Shown in pieces: positions 8,550-17,744 of a stretch of 64,000 nucleotides of DNA. The notes beneath the pieces are model-generated. The model did no database searches. It worked only from the letters and a program-made list of their open reading frames with translations, and had not been told where the DNA came from. Within the stretch, counting starts at the first letter, position 1, and each line of letters begins with the position of its first letter. The stretch is from Anaerolineales bacterium (GTDB taxonomy: Bacteria > Chloroflexota > Anaerolineae > Anaerolineales > Villigracilaceae): contig JABWAU010000004.1 of assembly GCA_013360875.1 (NCBI GenBank), positions 1 to 64,000 on the forward strand, read 5' to 3'. Position numbers and translations under genes: made by a program.

Positions 8550-9637
8550 CCGAACACACTTATGCCGTCATCATGGCTGGAGGCGAAGGGACCCGCCTGT
8601 GGCCCGTATCGAGAAGGGAACGTCCCAAACAATTGCTGCCATTGCTTGGAAAGGAGACGCTATTCCAAAGCACGGTGTCGCGGCTCGAGGCGTTGTTTCC
8701 ACCTGAAAGGATTCTGGTGGTTACGGTCGCCGAGCAGGCGCGCGTAATGCGCGAGCAGGCTCCTGCCATCCCCAAAGAGAACTATTTGATCGAGCCTGCC
8801 CCGCGCGGCACTGCAGCTGTGGTAGGATTGGCGGCTGCTGTGCTGCGAAGGCGCGATCCGCAAGCCGTCATGGCGATACAGACCGCCGATCATCATATTC
8901 GCAACAGGGATCTGTTTCAGTATCTCATCCGCACGGCGTTCGAGGTTGCCGAAAAGAATTATCTTGTGACGCTTGGCATTACGCCCACTTTTCCGTCCAC
9001 CGGATACGGATATATTCAACAGGGCGAGCCGCTCGACGGCGATTACAGATATCCGGTGTACAAGGTTAGGCGCTTCAAGGAAAAGCCCGGTGAAGCCACC
9101 GCCCAGCAGTTGCTGCGAAGCGGTGATCATTCATGGAACAGCGGTATGTTCGTCTGGCGCGCGGATATGATCCTTGCGGAAATCGAAAAACAAATGCCGG
9201 AGTTGTATCACGCCGTGGATGAGATCGCCTCTGCGTGGGATACGTCAACGCGGGACGAGGCGATGCTTTCGAGGTGGATCAATTTGAAAAGTCAGTCCAT
9301 TGACTTTGGCGTGATGGAGAAAGCGGAGCGTGTTGCCGTCCTGCCCGCCGGCGGTTTGGGCTGGAGCGATGTCGGTTCGTGGGACTCGCTGTTCGAGGTA
9401 CTCCTGCCGGATATGAACGGGAACGTGTCCGTGAATTCGCAGCACCTGCCCCTGGATACGCACAACACGCTCGTCTATGGTGTGGACAATCAGAGGCTGA
9501 TCGTGACCATTGGCATGGACGACGTCGTCGTCGTGGATGCGGGCGACGTGCTGCTGGTCTGCAAGACGGATCAATCTCAAAAAGTGAAGAACGTGGTGGA
9601 GCATTTGAAGAAGCATAACCAGGAGAAATATTTATAG
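8546..9637 (+). CDS. manC: Mannose-1-phosphate guanylyltransferase
   Basis: 363 residues, the single-domain form without the C-terminal isomerase domain. It makes GDP-mannose from mannose-1-phosphate and GTP for glycan and glycolipid synthesis. The nucleotidyltransferase signature GGEGTRLWPVSRRERPKQLL is near the N-terminus, with the sugar-phosphate site FKEKP near 176 and a short left-handed beta-helix C-terminal region. Overlap with dprA (ATGA) implies coupled translation. The GDP-mannose could feed glycosyltransferases such as the one at 49457. Confidence 0.9.
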   Translation: MTEHTYAVIMAGGEGTRLWPVSRRERPKQLLPLLGKETLFQSTVSRLEALFPPERILVVTVAEQARVMREQAPAIPKENYLIEPAPRGTAAVVGLAAAVLRRRDPQAVMAIQTADHHIRNRDLFQYLIRTAFEVAEKNYLVTLGITPTFPSTGYGYIQQGEPLDGDYRYPVYKVRRFKEKPGEATAQQLLRSGDHSWNSGMFVWRADMILAEIEKQMPELYHAVDEIASAWDTSTRDEAMLSRWINLKSQSIDFGVMEKAERVAVLPAGGLGWSDVGSWDSLFEVLLPDMNGNVSVNSQHLPLDTHNTLVYGVDNQRLIVTIGMDDVVVVDAGDVLLVCKTDQSQKVKNVVEHLKKHNQEKYL

Positions 9638-9641
9638 AACA

Positions 9642-9733
9642 TGTCATCGCGAGCCCCGAAAGGTCGAAGCAATCCCTTTGCATGGTTGGAGATTGCTTCG
9701 ACGGAAGAGCGCCGGCTAGCAATGACGAGGTAG
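9642..9733. repeat. Dispersed repeat, family A
   Basis: It begins with ATGTCATCGCGAGC and ends with GCAATGACGAGG, with the inner pair GAAGCAATCCC and GAGATTGCTTCG. It is a shorter family A copy filling the gap before topA. Confidence 0.7.
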
Positions 9734-9737
9734 GTAT

Positions 9738-12053
9738 ATGGAAGCATATTGCATGAAGTGTAAGACCAAGCGTGAGATGAAAGACCCTGTGGCAGGTTTC
9801 AACGCGAAGGGTTCGCCTGTCACGATTGGTGTCTGCTCCGTCTGTGGGACAAAACTTTATAAGATGGGTCGCACCGATGCGCACGCGGGGTTGACTCCGC
9901 CCCCCAAGCCTGAAAAGGTCGAAAAAGTGGAGAAGCGCAATGGCAGACTCGTGATCGTCGAGTCGCCCGCCAAGGCGAAGACCGTCGGACGGTATCTCGG
10001 CAAGGGTTACACCGTCCGCGCCTCGGTGGGACATGTGCGCGATCTGTTGAAGTCGCAGTTGTCGGTGGACATCGAAAACAATTTCGCGCCGAAGTACCGC
10101 GTGCCGAACGAAAAGAAGGAAGTGGTCAAAGAGATCAAGAAACTCGCGCAAAAGGCGGAGGAGGTCTATCTCGCAACCGACCCCGACCGCGAGGGCGAAT
10201 CCATTTCGTGGCACTTGATGGAGGCGGCGGAGATCGAGCCGGAGCGCGCAAAACGCGTGGTGTTCCACGAGATTACCGAACCGGCGATCAAGGAGGCGTT
10301 TGGGCATCCGCGCCAGGTTAACATGGATTTGGTGGATGCCCAGCAGGCGCGTCGCATCCTGGACCGTCTGGTTGGCTACAGCATCAGTCCTTTGCTTTGG
10401 GAGAAGGTGCGTGGACGCCTCTCGGCAGGACGCGTTCAATCGGTGGCTCTCAGGCTCATCGTCGAGAGGGAACGGGAGATCGAGAATTTCGTCCCGGTCG
10501 AATACTGGTCCATCCACGCTGAATTCCAGCCCGAAGGGTTGCAGTCCACGTTCGTAGCCAAACTCGCGAAGGTGGATGCGGACGATCCGCAACTCCCCAA
10601 CGAGGAAACGGTCAAGCGGATTCTGGCAGACATGGAAACCGCCGCGTACGCGATCACCAAGGTCAAGCGCGGCGAACGAAGACGAAAGCCATCGGCGCCA
10701 TTTACCACTTCGACTTTGCAGCAGGAAGCCGCCATTAAACTTGGCTTCACGGCGAAACGCACGATGGCGCTGGCGCAGGGATTGTACGAAGGGCAGGATG
10801 TGGGGAACGGCGGTACGACGGGTCTGATCACGTACATGCGCACCGATTCGACGAATGTTTCCGAAGTGGCGCAGAGGGAAGCGCGGAGATTTATCCGGGG
10901 GAAATACGGCGCGGACTTTTTGCCCTCCGAACCGCCCCAATACAAGAAACGTTCCGCCAACGCGCAGGAGGCGCACGAAGCCATCCGCCCAACCTCGGTC
11001 ATGCGCACGCCTGAACAGGTCAAGCCGTTCCTCGAGCCTGCGATGTTCAAACTCTATAATCTGATCTGGCAGCGTTTCGTCGCTTCGCAGATGGAGGCGG
11101 CGATCTATGACACGTTGCAGGTGGAAGTGACGGGCAAGTCCAACGATCACGAATATCTCTTGCGCGCCTCGCATTCGGTTGTGAAATTTGCGGGCTTCCT
11201 CATTGTGTATGAAGAAGCCAAAAGCGAAGATGTGAAGGAGGAGGAAGAGGAAGATGTCAAGATTCCCGAGGGCGTGGCTGAGGGACAAAAGCAGGAATTG
11301 ATCCGCCTCATCCCCGAACAGCATTTCACACAGCCGCCGCCGCGTTACTCCGAAGCGACGCTGGTCAAGGCGCTCGAGGAGGACGGCATCGGACGCCCGT
11401 CCACCTACGCGCCGACGATCTCGACCATCCAGCAGCGCGGGTACGTGGTGCGTGAGGACAAAAAACTCGTGCCGACCGAGATCGGCATCCAGGTCAACGA
11501 CCTGATGGTGAAGTATTTCTCGGATATTGTGGATTACAAGTTCACGGCGCGCATGGAGGAGGACCTCGACATGATCGCCAACGGTCAAGCCGAATGGACC
11601 GAGGTGATCCACGAGTTCTATCATCCATTTGCGGAGGACCTGAAAAAGGCACAGGCGGAAATGCCCGTCACGAAGAGCGAGCCCGAGAAAATAGGACGCA
11701 GTTGTCCCGAAGACGGAGGCGAACTGGTCATTCGCTACGGGAGGTTTGGAAGGTTCATTTCGTGTTCGAACTTCCCGACCTGCCGCTATACCGAACCCTG
11801 GCTGGAGAAGGTCGGCGTGACATGTCCGAAGGATGGCGGAGACCTGGTCGAGAAGAAAACGCGCAAGGGACGCACCTTCTATGGCTGCGCCAATTATCCG
11901 AATTGCGACTTCACCTCTTGGAAGCGTCCGCTCCAACAGCCCTGCCCGAAGTGCGGCGGTTTGCTGGTGTATTCCAACAAGCGCGAAGCCCAATGCACGA
12001 ACTGCCAGGAAACCTTCCTGCTCGAAACGATCGTTCCCGAATCTGTGGAGTGA
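9738..12053 (+). CDS. topA: DNA topoisomerase I with N-terminal zinc module
   Basis: 771 residues, type IA topoisomerase that relaxes negative supercoils. Residues 1-50 form a separate Cys4 module (CMKCK ... CSVCG) of DUF5679 type. The TOPRIM domain follows (VIVESPAKAKT, about 72-82, and DPDREGE, about 150-156), then the catalytic core with active-site Tyr in GLITYMRTDST (about 360-370). The C-terminus carries three Cys4 zinc fingers (about 653-760). A GAGGTA ribosome binding site precedes ATG 9738. Residues between the modules are Lys/Glu/Pro rich, like a linker. Confidence 0.96.
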   Translation: MEAYCMKCKTKREMKDPVAGFNAKGSPVTIGVCSVCGTKLYKMGRTDAHAGLTPPPKPEKVEKVEKRNGRLVIVESPAKAKTVGRYLGKGYTVRASVGHVRDLLKSQLSVDIENNFAPKYRVPNEKKEVVKEIKKLAQKAEEVYLATDPDREGESISWHLMEAAEIEPERAKRVVFHEITEPAIKEAFGHPRQVNMDLVDAQQARRILDRLVGYSISPLLWEKVRGRLSAGRVQSVALRLIVEREREIENFVPVEYWSIHAEFQPEGLQSTFVAKLAKVDADDPQLPNEETVKRILADMETAAYAITKVKRGERRRKPSAPFTTSTLQQEAAIKLGFTAKRTMALAQGLYEGQDVGNGGTTGLITYMRTDSTNVSEVAQREARRFIRGKYGADFLPSEPPQYKKRSANAQEAHEAIRPTSVMRTPEQVKPFLEPAMFKLYNLIWQRFVASQMEAAIYDTLQVEVTGKSNDHEYLLRASHSVVKFAGFLIVYEEAKSEDVKEEEEEDVKIPEGVAEGQKQELIRLIPEQHFTQPPPRYSEATLVKALEEDGIGRPSTYAPTISTIQQRGYVVREDKKLVPTEIGIQVNDLMVKYFSDIVDYKFTARMEEDLDMIANGQAEWTEVIHEFYHPFAEDLKKAQAEMPVTKSEPEKIGRSCPEDGGELVIRYGRFGRFISCSNFPTCRYTEPWLEKVGVTCPKDGGDLVEKKTRKGRTFYGCANYPNCDFTSWKRPLQQPCPKCGGLLVYSNKREAQCTNCQETFLLETIVPESVE

Positions 12054-12094
12054 TGGATATTCGACCGCGATCCAAAAAGCGGTACCTTTGATGG

Positions 12095-12122
12095 TTGTCT
12101 CGGATGCGGGATGGTATATAAT
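12095..12122 (+). promoter_or_regulatory. Sigma-70-type promoter for the 12155 gene
   Basis: TTGTCT at 12095-12100 and TATAAT at 12117-12122 are separated by 16 bases, and the start codon lies 32 bases past the -10 box. Confidence 0.6.
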
Positions 12123-12154
12123 CTGGTCAACAACCCGAACAAAAGGAAAATGCC

Positions 12155-13165
12155 ATGGAAGCAGTAATTGCGATCGTTAAGAACCTCCTCAAGAACTCCA
12201 GGGTGACGTTGATTTTAGGAGTGGCGCTGGGTTTGGCAATGGGCTTGATCGTCGCATGGGGGATTTGGCCCGTGCAATGGACGGATGGCACGCCGGAAGT
12301 ATTGCGGGCGGATTTGCAGGAAGACTATCTCCGCATGGCGGCGGAGACTTACGCCAGGACGAATAATCCCGACGAAGCATTGCGTCGCTGGGACGATCTG
12401 GGAAGCGCGGCCGGCGACGCGTACATTCGCCTGCAAGCCAATCCCGGTTCGATGGATCCCGCCGTTTTGCAACATTATGGGGGGTTGATTCAATCGGTCA
12501 GGGGACCCATCGTCCCCTCTTCACAGCCGGCCGGCGGTTCATCGCTGACCAACATCGTATTATATGCTTCCATTGCGGTTGTGGTGATCCTGCTCGGCGC
12601 GGGAGGTATGTATCTGTACCGCCTGCTACGCAAGGGACCCCGGACTACGACCGCTGTCATGCAAGCCGCGCAAGCCAGCCGCGACGCCGAGAGGACGAAC
12701 TTCGAGGAAATGGGTCTTGCCCCGCCCATCACGCAGACGATGACCACGTACGTCCTCGGCGACGACCTGTACGATGAATCGTTCAGCATTGACACCCCCG
12801 GCGGAGAGTTCCTCGGCGAATATGGCGTCGGCGTTTCAGAGACGATCGGGGTCGGTGAACCGAAAAAGGTCGCGGCGCTGGAGGTCTGGTTATTCGACAA
12901 GAACGACATCAAGACTGCTACGAAGGTGTTGATGTCCGAACATGCTTATAATGACCCGAATATCCGCGCCCGGCTCGAACCCAAGGGCGACCTGCACGTG
13001 GTCAAACCCGGCGAACAGGTGCTGTTGGAGACGGAAACCCTGCAACTCCTCGCCACCGTCGTGGATTTGGAATATGGGGTGGGCGCTCTACCCCCGAACA
13101 GTTACTTCGAACGCATCACCCTGGAACTTGCCATCTGGCCCCGTTCCGGGAATAATCAATCCTGA
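12155..13165 (+). CDS. Two-helix membrane protein of unknown function
   Basis: 336 residues. Membrane helix at about 17-40, an extracytoplasmic helical region (about 45-120) that resembles a short TPR-like repeat (AAETYARTNNPDEALRRWDD), a second helix (about 132-155), then a cytoplasmic C-terminal domain (about 190-330) rich in beta strands. I do not recognise a named family. It is monocistronic, with its own promoter upstream and a strong terminator 6 bases after the stop. Similar proteins may be Chloroflexota-specific; that needs a database search. Confidence 0.75.
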   Translation: MEAVIAIVKNLLKNSRVTLILGVALGLAMGLIVAWGIWPVQWTDGTPEVLRADLQEDYLRMAAETYARTNNPDEALRRWDDLGSAAGDAYIRLQANPGSMDPAVLQHYGGLIQSVRGPIVPSSQPAGGSSLTNIVLYASIAVVVILLGAGGMYLYRLLRKGPRTTTAVMQAAQASRDAERTNFEEMGLAPPITQTMTTYVLGDDLYDESFSIDTPGGEFLGEYGVGVSETIGVGEPKKVAALEVWLFDKNDIKTATKVLMSEHAYNDPNIRARLEPKGDLHVVKPGEQVLLETETLQLLATVVDLEYGVGALPPNSYFERITLELAIWPRSGNNQS

Positions 13166-13170
13166 CTCGA

Positions 13171-13201
13171 AAGAGACCGGCGACTCGCCGGTCTCTTTTT
13201 T
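13171..13201 (+). terminator. Rho-independent terminator
   Basis: A perfect 12-bp stem, AGAGACCGGCGA with its complement, has a one-base centre and is followed by a T-tract. It ends the 12155 gene. Confidence 0.9.
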
Positions 13202-13271
13202 GTTGTTGCAATGTTCCCGATGCAGTTCAACTGCATCGGGAACGAGGCGGCAAGCCGCCAGTATCCAAAAA

Positions 13272-13736
13272 CTACTCTATCTTCAATATTTTCAATTTCA
13301 CCCTGCCGCCCGGCGTCTCCGCCTCGACGACATCCCCGACCTTGTGTCCCATCAGCGCGATCCCAAACGGAGATTCGTTCGAGATCTTGCCGTTGCGCGG
13401 ATCGGCTTCCTTTGCCCCGACCATGTGAAAAGTTTCCGGGTCGAAATCCTCCTCCTGGATGGTTACGCGCGAACCGATCGTCACTTCGTCGCTGTGCGTC
13501 TTTTCGACGACGATCGCGTTGCGCAGGATGGATTCGATCTCCATGATGCGCCCCTCCAGAAATGACTGGTCTTCCTTGGCTTTGTGATAATCGGCGTTTT
13601 CCGAAAGGTCTCCCATCTGGATGGCGGCGCGCAGGCGTTTCGCCAGTTCTTCGCGTTTGGGTCCCGTCAATTCGGCTAATTCCGCCCTGAGTTTTGCTTC
13701 GCCTTCCGGCGTCAGGTATTGGGTTGGTTGTGCCAT
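13272..13736 (-). CDS. greA: Transcription elongation factor GreA
   Basis: 154 residues: an N-terminal coiled coil (about 8-78) with the catalytic acidic tip DLSENADYHKAKEDQ and a C-terminal FKBP-like domain with SPFGIALMGHKVGD. GreA stimulates RNA cleavage by backtracked RNA polymerase. The frame is open far upstream to 14228, but that part is antisense to dgt; ATG 13736 has GGGAGG eight bases upstream and gives the canonical start. It lies 17 bases after dgt, probably one operon. Confidence 0.96.
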   Translation of the reverse strand: MAQPTQYLTPEGEAKLRAELAELTGPKREELAKRLRAAIQMGDLSENADYHKAKEDQSFLEGRIMEIESILRNAIVVEKTHSDEVTIGSRVTIQEEDFDPETFHMVGAKEADPRNGKISNESPFGIALMGHKVGDVVEAETPGGRVKLKILKIE

Positions 13737-13753
13737 TCGATCAGCCTCCCGGA

Positions 13754-14905
13754 TTACGTTTTTTCCAACGGGTCGAAGAGTTTCTGGTATTCCTCGATGG
13801 CATAACGGTCGGTCATGCCGGCGATGTAATCGCAGATCGTACGTTCGAGACCGCGCTTTTCGATGAACGGCTGGATGGCGCTCGGCAGCATGGACGGCTC
13901 CGCGCGGTAAGCGTTGAAGATGTCCGAGATCAGCCGTTCCGCCTTGACCTGCATCCTGACCACGCGGAAGTGACGGTAGAGGTTCTTGTACAAGAAGTCC
14001 TTCAACTCGCGGTTGCGCCGCTGCATCTCTTCGCTGTAACCGATGACGTTGTACTTCAGTTTCTGAATGTCGAGCGGCGACTTGACCTTGCTCTCCTTGA
14101 GGCGTTTGTCCGTCGCCTCGACCATGTCCGTGACCATGATGCCGACCAGTTGACGGATCATGCGGTGGCGTTCCATCTCGCTTAATTCGGGTCCGCGCCA
14201 GTTGTACGTCTCCTGGAGGATTTCCCACAGGGCAATTCCTTCCAGCATCTTGGGGGTGATCATGTTCGAGCGCAGACCGTCGTCGAGGTCGTGCGTGGTG
14301 TACGCCAGTTCGTCCGCCACGTTGGCGATCTGGGTTTCGAGGTTGCCGCGCAGTTCGGGGTTGAAGTCGCGCGCGTCCGAGACGTCGTATTCCGACTCGT
14401 GTTTGACGATCCCTTCGCGGACCTCCCAGGTGAGGTTCAAGCCGGGGAATTCCGGGTAGCGCTGTTCAAGTTCGGTGACGATGCGCAGGGATTGTTTGTT
14501 GTGGTCGAAACCGCCGAAGTCCTTCATCAGGCGCGCGAGCGCGACTTCGCCGGAATGCCCGAAAGGCGAGTGACCCAGGTCGTGGGCGAGGCAGATGCTT
14601 TCGACCAGGTCCTCATTGGCGCCCAGGGCGCGGGCAAAGGTGCGACCGATCTGGGCAACTTCCAGCGTGTGGGTGAGACGGGTGCGGAAGTAGTCGCCTT
14701 CGTAGTTGATGAAGACCTGCGTCTTGTATTCCAGCCGCCGGAAGGCTGTCGTGTGCAGGATGCGGTCGCGGTCGCGTTGGAAGGAAGTGCGGTAGTCCGG
14801 TTCGTTGTCGAGATAGGCGCGCCCTTTGGAATCCCTGCTGCGCATCCCGTAGGGAGCAAGGCTTTTGTCCTCGATCTCTTCCAGTTGTTGACGCGTGAAG
14901 TACAT
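13754..14905 (-). CDS. dgt: Deoxyguanosinetriphosphate triphosphohydrolase-like protein
   Basis: 383 residues, HD-superfamily dNTPase. The metal site is visible as the H...HD...D pattern: RLTHTLEVAQIG and ICLAHDLGHSPFGHSGE (His/Asp ligands), with the later Asp in the DDGLRS region. The family hydrolyses dNTPs to nucleoside and triphosphate, adjusting dNTP pools. ATG 14905 with AAAGG upstream is preferred over the longer frame to 15049, whose extra residues are translated repeat DNA. It is followed closely by greA. Confidence 0.92.
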   Translation of the reverse strand: MYFTRQQLEEIEDKSLAPYGMRSRDSKGRAYLDNEPDYRTSFQRDRDRILHTTAFRRLEYKTQVFINYEGDYFRTRLTHTLEVAQIGRTFARALGANEDLVESICLAHDLGHSPFGHSGEVALARLMKDFGGFDHNKQSLRIVTELEQRYPEFPGLNLTWEVREGIVKHESEYDVSDARDFNPELRGNLETQIANVADELAYTTHDLDDGLRSNMITPKMLEGIALWEILQETYNWRGPELSEMERHRMIRQLVGIMVTDMVEATDKRLKESKVKSPLDIQKLKYNVIGYSEEMQRRNRELKDFLYKNLYRHFRVVRMQVKAERLISDIFNAYRAEPSMLPSAIQPFIEKRGLERTICDYIAGMTDRYAIEEYQKLFDPLEKT

Positions 14906-14928
14906 GGTCTGCCTTTCAGATGCAAATG

Positions 14929-15056
14929 TCATTGCGAGCGCTGGTCGAGTAGAGCAAGCGCTCCTCTCGCTCATATCGAGACCAGAAGCGAAGCAATCTT
15001 TTGGACAAGGAGATTGCCACGTGGCGCACCGCGCCACTCGCAATGACATGATGACA
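14929..15056. repeat. Dispersed repeat, family A (long form)
   Basis: Ends are TGTCATTGCGAGCG and CGCAATGACATG. Inside are CTGGTCGAGTAG, ATCGAGACCAG, AGCGAAGCAATCT and GGAGATTGCC. It sits between dgt and tRNA-Leu and is the clearest intergenic match to the copy inside the gene at 21299. Confidence 0.8.
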
Positions 15057-15057
15057 A

Positions 15058-15141
15058 TGGGGCGAGAGGGGGTCGAACCCTCACGGTGTCGCCACCGATG
15101 GATTTTAAGTCCATTGCGTCTGCCGATTCCGCCATCGCCCC
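15058..15141 (-). tRNA. tRNA-Leu (anticodon UAA)
   Basis: Read on the minus strand, the acceptor stem GGGGCGA pairs with TCGCCCC. The D-arm GGCGGAATCGGCAGACGC is typical of tRNA-Leu, the anticodon loop is CTTAAAA, the variable arm is long (class II) and the T-arm carries GGTTCGACCC. Length is 84 nt with discriminator A; CCA is not encoded. Confidence 0.96.
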
Positions 15142-15201
15142 AGTGCGATGTGCGTATATTCTACCTTAATTTGAATTGCATACCAACATTGTCCAATAGT
15201 T

Positions 15202-15936
15202 TCACGCTTCAGCGCTATTTGATTGCGCCCTCCAATCCTTGATCGCAAAGGGAGAATACAACAACAACACCGTGACCAACCCGAGCGCTTCCATGTACAG
15301 GATGTAAACGGGCCACTCCGGGAGTAGATCCAGCAGGCTGGCGGTCGGCGGCTTGTGATTGATCATCAGATAATTACTGCCGATGGCGCGGTTCAGGAAG
15401 AAGACGGGGATCATGTAAATGTTCATCCACAACGCCACGCGCCATAGCGATTTCCACGTTGGGCGGTAGCCTTCCACGACGGTCATGTAAATGGCGGAGG
15501 TGACGATCAGTCCGTGTGATGTGAAGGTTTGGAAGAAACGAAAATGGGGAAAGCCGTAGATGCCCAAATCGGGCGTGGCTAATGCCTGGATCGCGCCGCC
15601 GATGCCCATCAGGTACATGAACTCATAGATGTGATAATTCTTTGTCACCAGCATGAACGCACCCAGCCAGACCAGCACACTGCACAAATGCAGTGGAAGC
15701 ATGGTCTGGATCGTCCATTTGCCGACTGCGTAATTCCACGCATGCCAGGCGACCTCGTTGCCCCATAGGATCAATGCCAGAGTCCAGCGGATTGTTGTTT
15801 TTGTCCGGTCGCTCGCATTTCTGAATCGGATCAGGAACAGGTTGAGCAGGAACAAAAACGCGAGCGCGCCGAGGTGAGGCGCGCCCAGAAACTCGAACGC
15901 GGGTCCAGGATAATCGCCTGCAAAGAATTGCTCCAT
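15202..15936 (-). CDS. YwaF/TIGR02206-like integral membrane protein
   Basis: 244 residues with about six to seven hydrophobic helices. Features of the YwaF (TIGR02206) family are the early Gly-Ala-Pro-His motif (LGAPHLG), the NEVAWHAWN segment, the LPLHLCSV motif in the third helix and the conserved GGAIQALATPD and HFRFFQTFTSHG segments. Conserved His residues within the membrane are typical. The function is unknown. ATG 15936 with GGAG upstream is preferred over a frame extension of 11 residues. It lies beside the tRNA and appears monocistronic. Confidence 0.85.
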   Translation of the reverse strand: MEQFFAGDYPGPAFEFLGAPHLGALAFLFLLNLFLIRFRNASDRTKTTIRWTLALILWGNEVAWHAWNYAVGKWTIQTMLPLHLCSVLVWLGAFMLVTKNYHIYEFMYLMGIGGAIQALATPDLGIYGFPHFRFFQTFTSHGLIVTSAIYMTVVEGYRPTWKSLWRVALWMNIYMIPVFFLNRAIGSNYLMINHKPPTASLLDLLPEWPVYILYMEALGLVTVLLLYSPFAIKDWRAQSNSAEA

Positions 15937-16067
15937 GATGGCTCCGTCTCTGTGAATGGGATGGCGCAATTTTACAACAAAAGTTGATGGGAGCCTTTTT
16001 CGGAACGGAAAACTTCCTTTCGGCGGTGGCTGTGATTTTCAACGAGGGAAGGGATTTTTCCTCAGGT

Positions 16068-16118
16068 TCACCTACGCAGAAGCGTAGGAGACGCTCTCTA
16101 GCGTCGGACTTTGCTAGA
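16068..16118. repeat. Partial family B repeat
   Basis: CTACGCAGAAGCGTAG is followed by GACGCTCTCTAGCGTC, one of the two family B hairpins. It touches the stop of the FGGY kinase gene. Confidence 0.5.
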
Positions 16119-17652
16119 CCGTCCGAGCCATGAAGTGATAGAGGGGCTTCAAGCGGCTGTACATCCTTTTGTACACCCCGTAATATAAATCATCGTATCT
16201 TGCGTGCGTTTTCGCATCCGGTTCGAAGGTATCGCGGAGGCGCGTCATCTCGCGGATGGCGACGGGGAAATCCTTGTGGATGCCAACTCCCACTGCCGCA
16301 TCCATCGCCGCGCCGAGACCGGACGCCTCGTACACGTGCGGACGTGAGGCTGGCAGACCGAACACGTCCGCGGTCAATTGCAGCGCGGCGTCGGATTGAC
16401 TGCCTCCGCCCGCGACGCGCAATTCGGTGATGCGCACGCCGCTGCGTTTTTCGGTCCGTTCCGCGCCTTCGCGCAAGGCGTACGCGAGCCCCTCCAAAAT
16501 GGCGCGATACAAATGCGCCCGCGTGTGAACATCGCTAAACCCAATTACCGCGCCGCGCGCTTCGGGACCGGGGAAGCGCAAGCCGGGCGACCAATACGGC
16601 TGCAAGACCAACCCGTCTGAGCCGGGCGGGACGGAGCGGATCAACTCGTCGAAGAGGGCTTCGGGTTCGACGCCCTTTTCATCGGCGAGTCTTTGTTCGC
16701 GCAGACCGAACTGATGTTTGAACCAGGATACCATCCAATACCCGCGATAGATCTGGATCTCGAAACTATATCCTCCCGGCACGGCGGCGGGATACGGCGG
16801 CAAAAGCGGAATGACCTCGATATATTTTTTATGCGTGGTGTTGATTGTGGCGGTCGTGCCGTAACTCAAACATCCGATGTGCGGTTCGAGACAACCCGCG
16901 CCCAGCACTTCGGTCGCTTTGTCTGCAGCGGCGGCGATGAGCGGGAGTCCCTGCGATAGTCCGGTGGCAGAGGCGGCTTCAGCGGAGATCAAGCCCAGGG
17001 GCGACGCGGCAGGCACGAGGTCCGGCAGGAGGCGTTTATCCATCGGCACGGCAAGCCACTTCCAATCCCAGCGCTTCGCCCACGCCTGCGCTTTGTAATC
17101 GAAGGGGACGTATCCGACCTGACACGCGACCGAATCCACAAACTGACCGACGAGACGGAAGGTGAGGTAGCCCGACAAAAAGAGATACTTGTGCGTTTCA
17201 TCCCAGACCTGAGGCTGGTTCGTCCGAATCCAATTTGCCTCCGCCTCAGCCTGGAGGTAGGCAACGGTTTCGGACGCGCCCGCGACGGCAAACGCGGCGC
17301 CCCACAATCCGCCGACCGGCTTAAGCCCTTCGGTGCGGCGCTGATCCAGCCAGACGATGGCGGGACGAAGCGGTTTGCCGTGTTTATCCACGTTGATGAC
17401 GGTGCCGCGCTGTGTGGTGAGCGTGACCGCCGCGATGGAGGATTTGTCCACGCCCTGCGCCCACAATCCGTGACAGGCTTCGCAGACCGCGCTCCAGAAG
17501 ACTTCGGGATCCTGTTCGGCGAGGCCGGGCGCGGTGGCGTAATACGGCTCGATGGGGACGCGCTGTTTGGCAAGTAGGTTTCCGCGCGGGTCGAAGAGCA
17601 GCGCGCGGACGGATTGCGTGCCGTTATCTATGGCAAGGATGTTTTCGGGCAT
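16114..17652 (-). CDS. FGGY-family carbohydrate kinase
   Basis: 512 residues. The two actin-like FGGY domains are visible: N-terminal ATP phosphate loop [15 protein letters not shown] (about 6-20), catalytic region with AIVWLDQRR (about 98-106), and C-terminal [18 protein letters not shown] with an [16 protein letters not shown]-binding motif near 440-455. Family members phosphorylate glycerol, xylulose or related polyols. Being directly downstream of glpD and an AGPS-like gene suggests glycerol or a related triol, but substrate residues cannot be decided by eye. AAGGA precedes ATG 17652. Confidence 0.88.
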   Translation of the reverse strand: MPENILAIDNGTQSVRALLFDPRGNLLAKQRVPIEPYYATAPGLAEQDPEVFWSAVCEACHGLWAQGVDKSSIAAVTLTTQRGTVINVDKHGKPLRPAIVWLDQRRTEGLKPVGGLWGAAFAVAGASETVAYLQAEAEANWIRTNQPQVWDETHKYLFLSGYLTFRLVGQFVDSVACQVGYVPFDYKAQAWAKRWDWKWLAVPMDKRLLPDLVPAASPLGLISAEAASATGLSQGLPLIAAAADKATEVLGAGCLEPHIGCLSYGTTATINTTHKKYIEVIPLLPPYPAAVPGGYSFEIQIYRGYWMVSWFKHQFGLREQRLADEKGVEPEALFDELIRSVPPGSDGLVLQPYWSPGLRFPGPEARGAVIGFSDVHTRAHLYRAILEGLAYALREGAERTEKRSGVRITELRVAGGGSQSDAALQLTADVFGLPASRPHVYEASGLGAAMDAAVGVGIHKDFPVAIREMTRLRDTFEPDAKTHARYDDLYYGVYKRMYSRLKPLYHFMARTV

Positions 17653-17744
17653 GGTTTTTTTCCTTCACCAAATGGAGCACAAAGGCTTCTTTTTGACGGG
17701 TTCAAAAAACTTTGTGTACTTCGTGTCCTTTGTGGTTGAGAATA

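Noticed and set aside
9279..11993. 904-residue open frame antisense to the guanylyltransferase gene and topA
   Set aside because: It opposes two certain genes, has no recognisable domain and arises from GC-rich codon structure.
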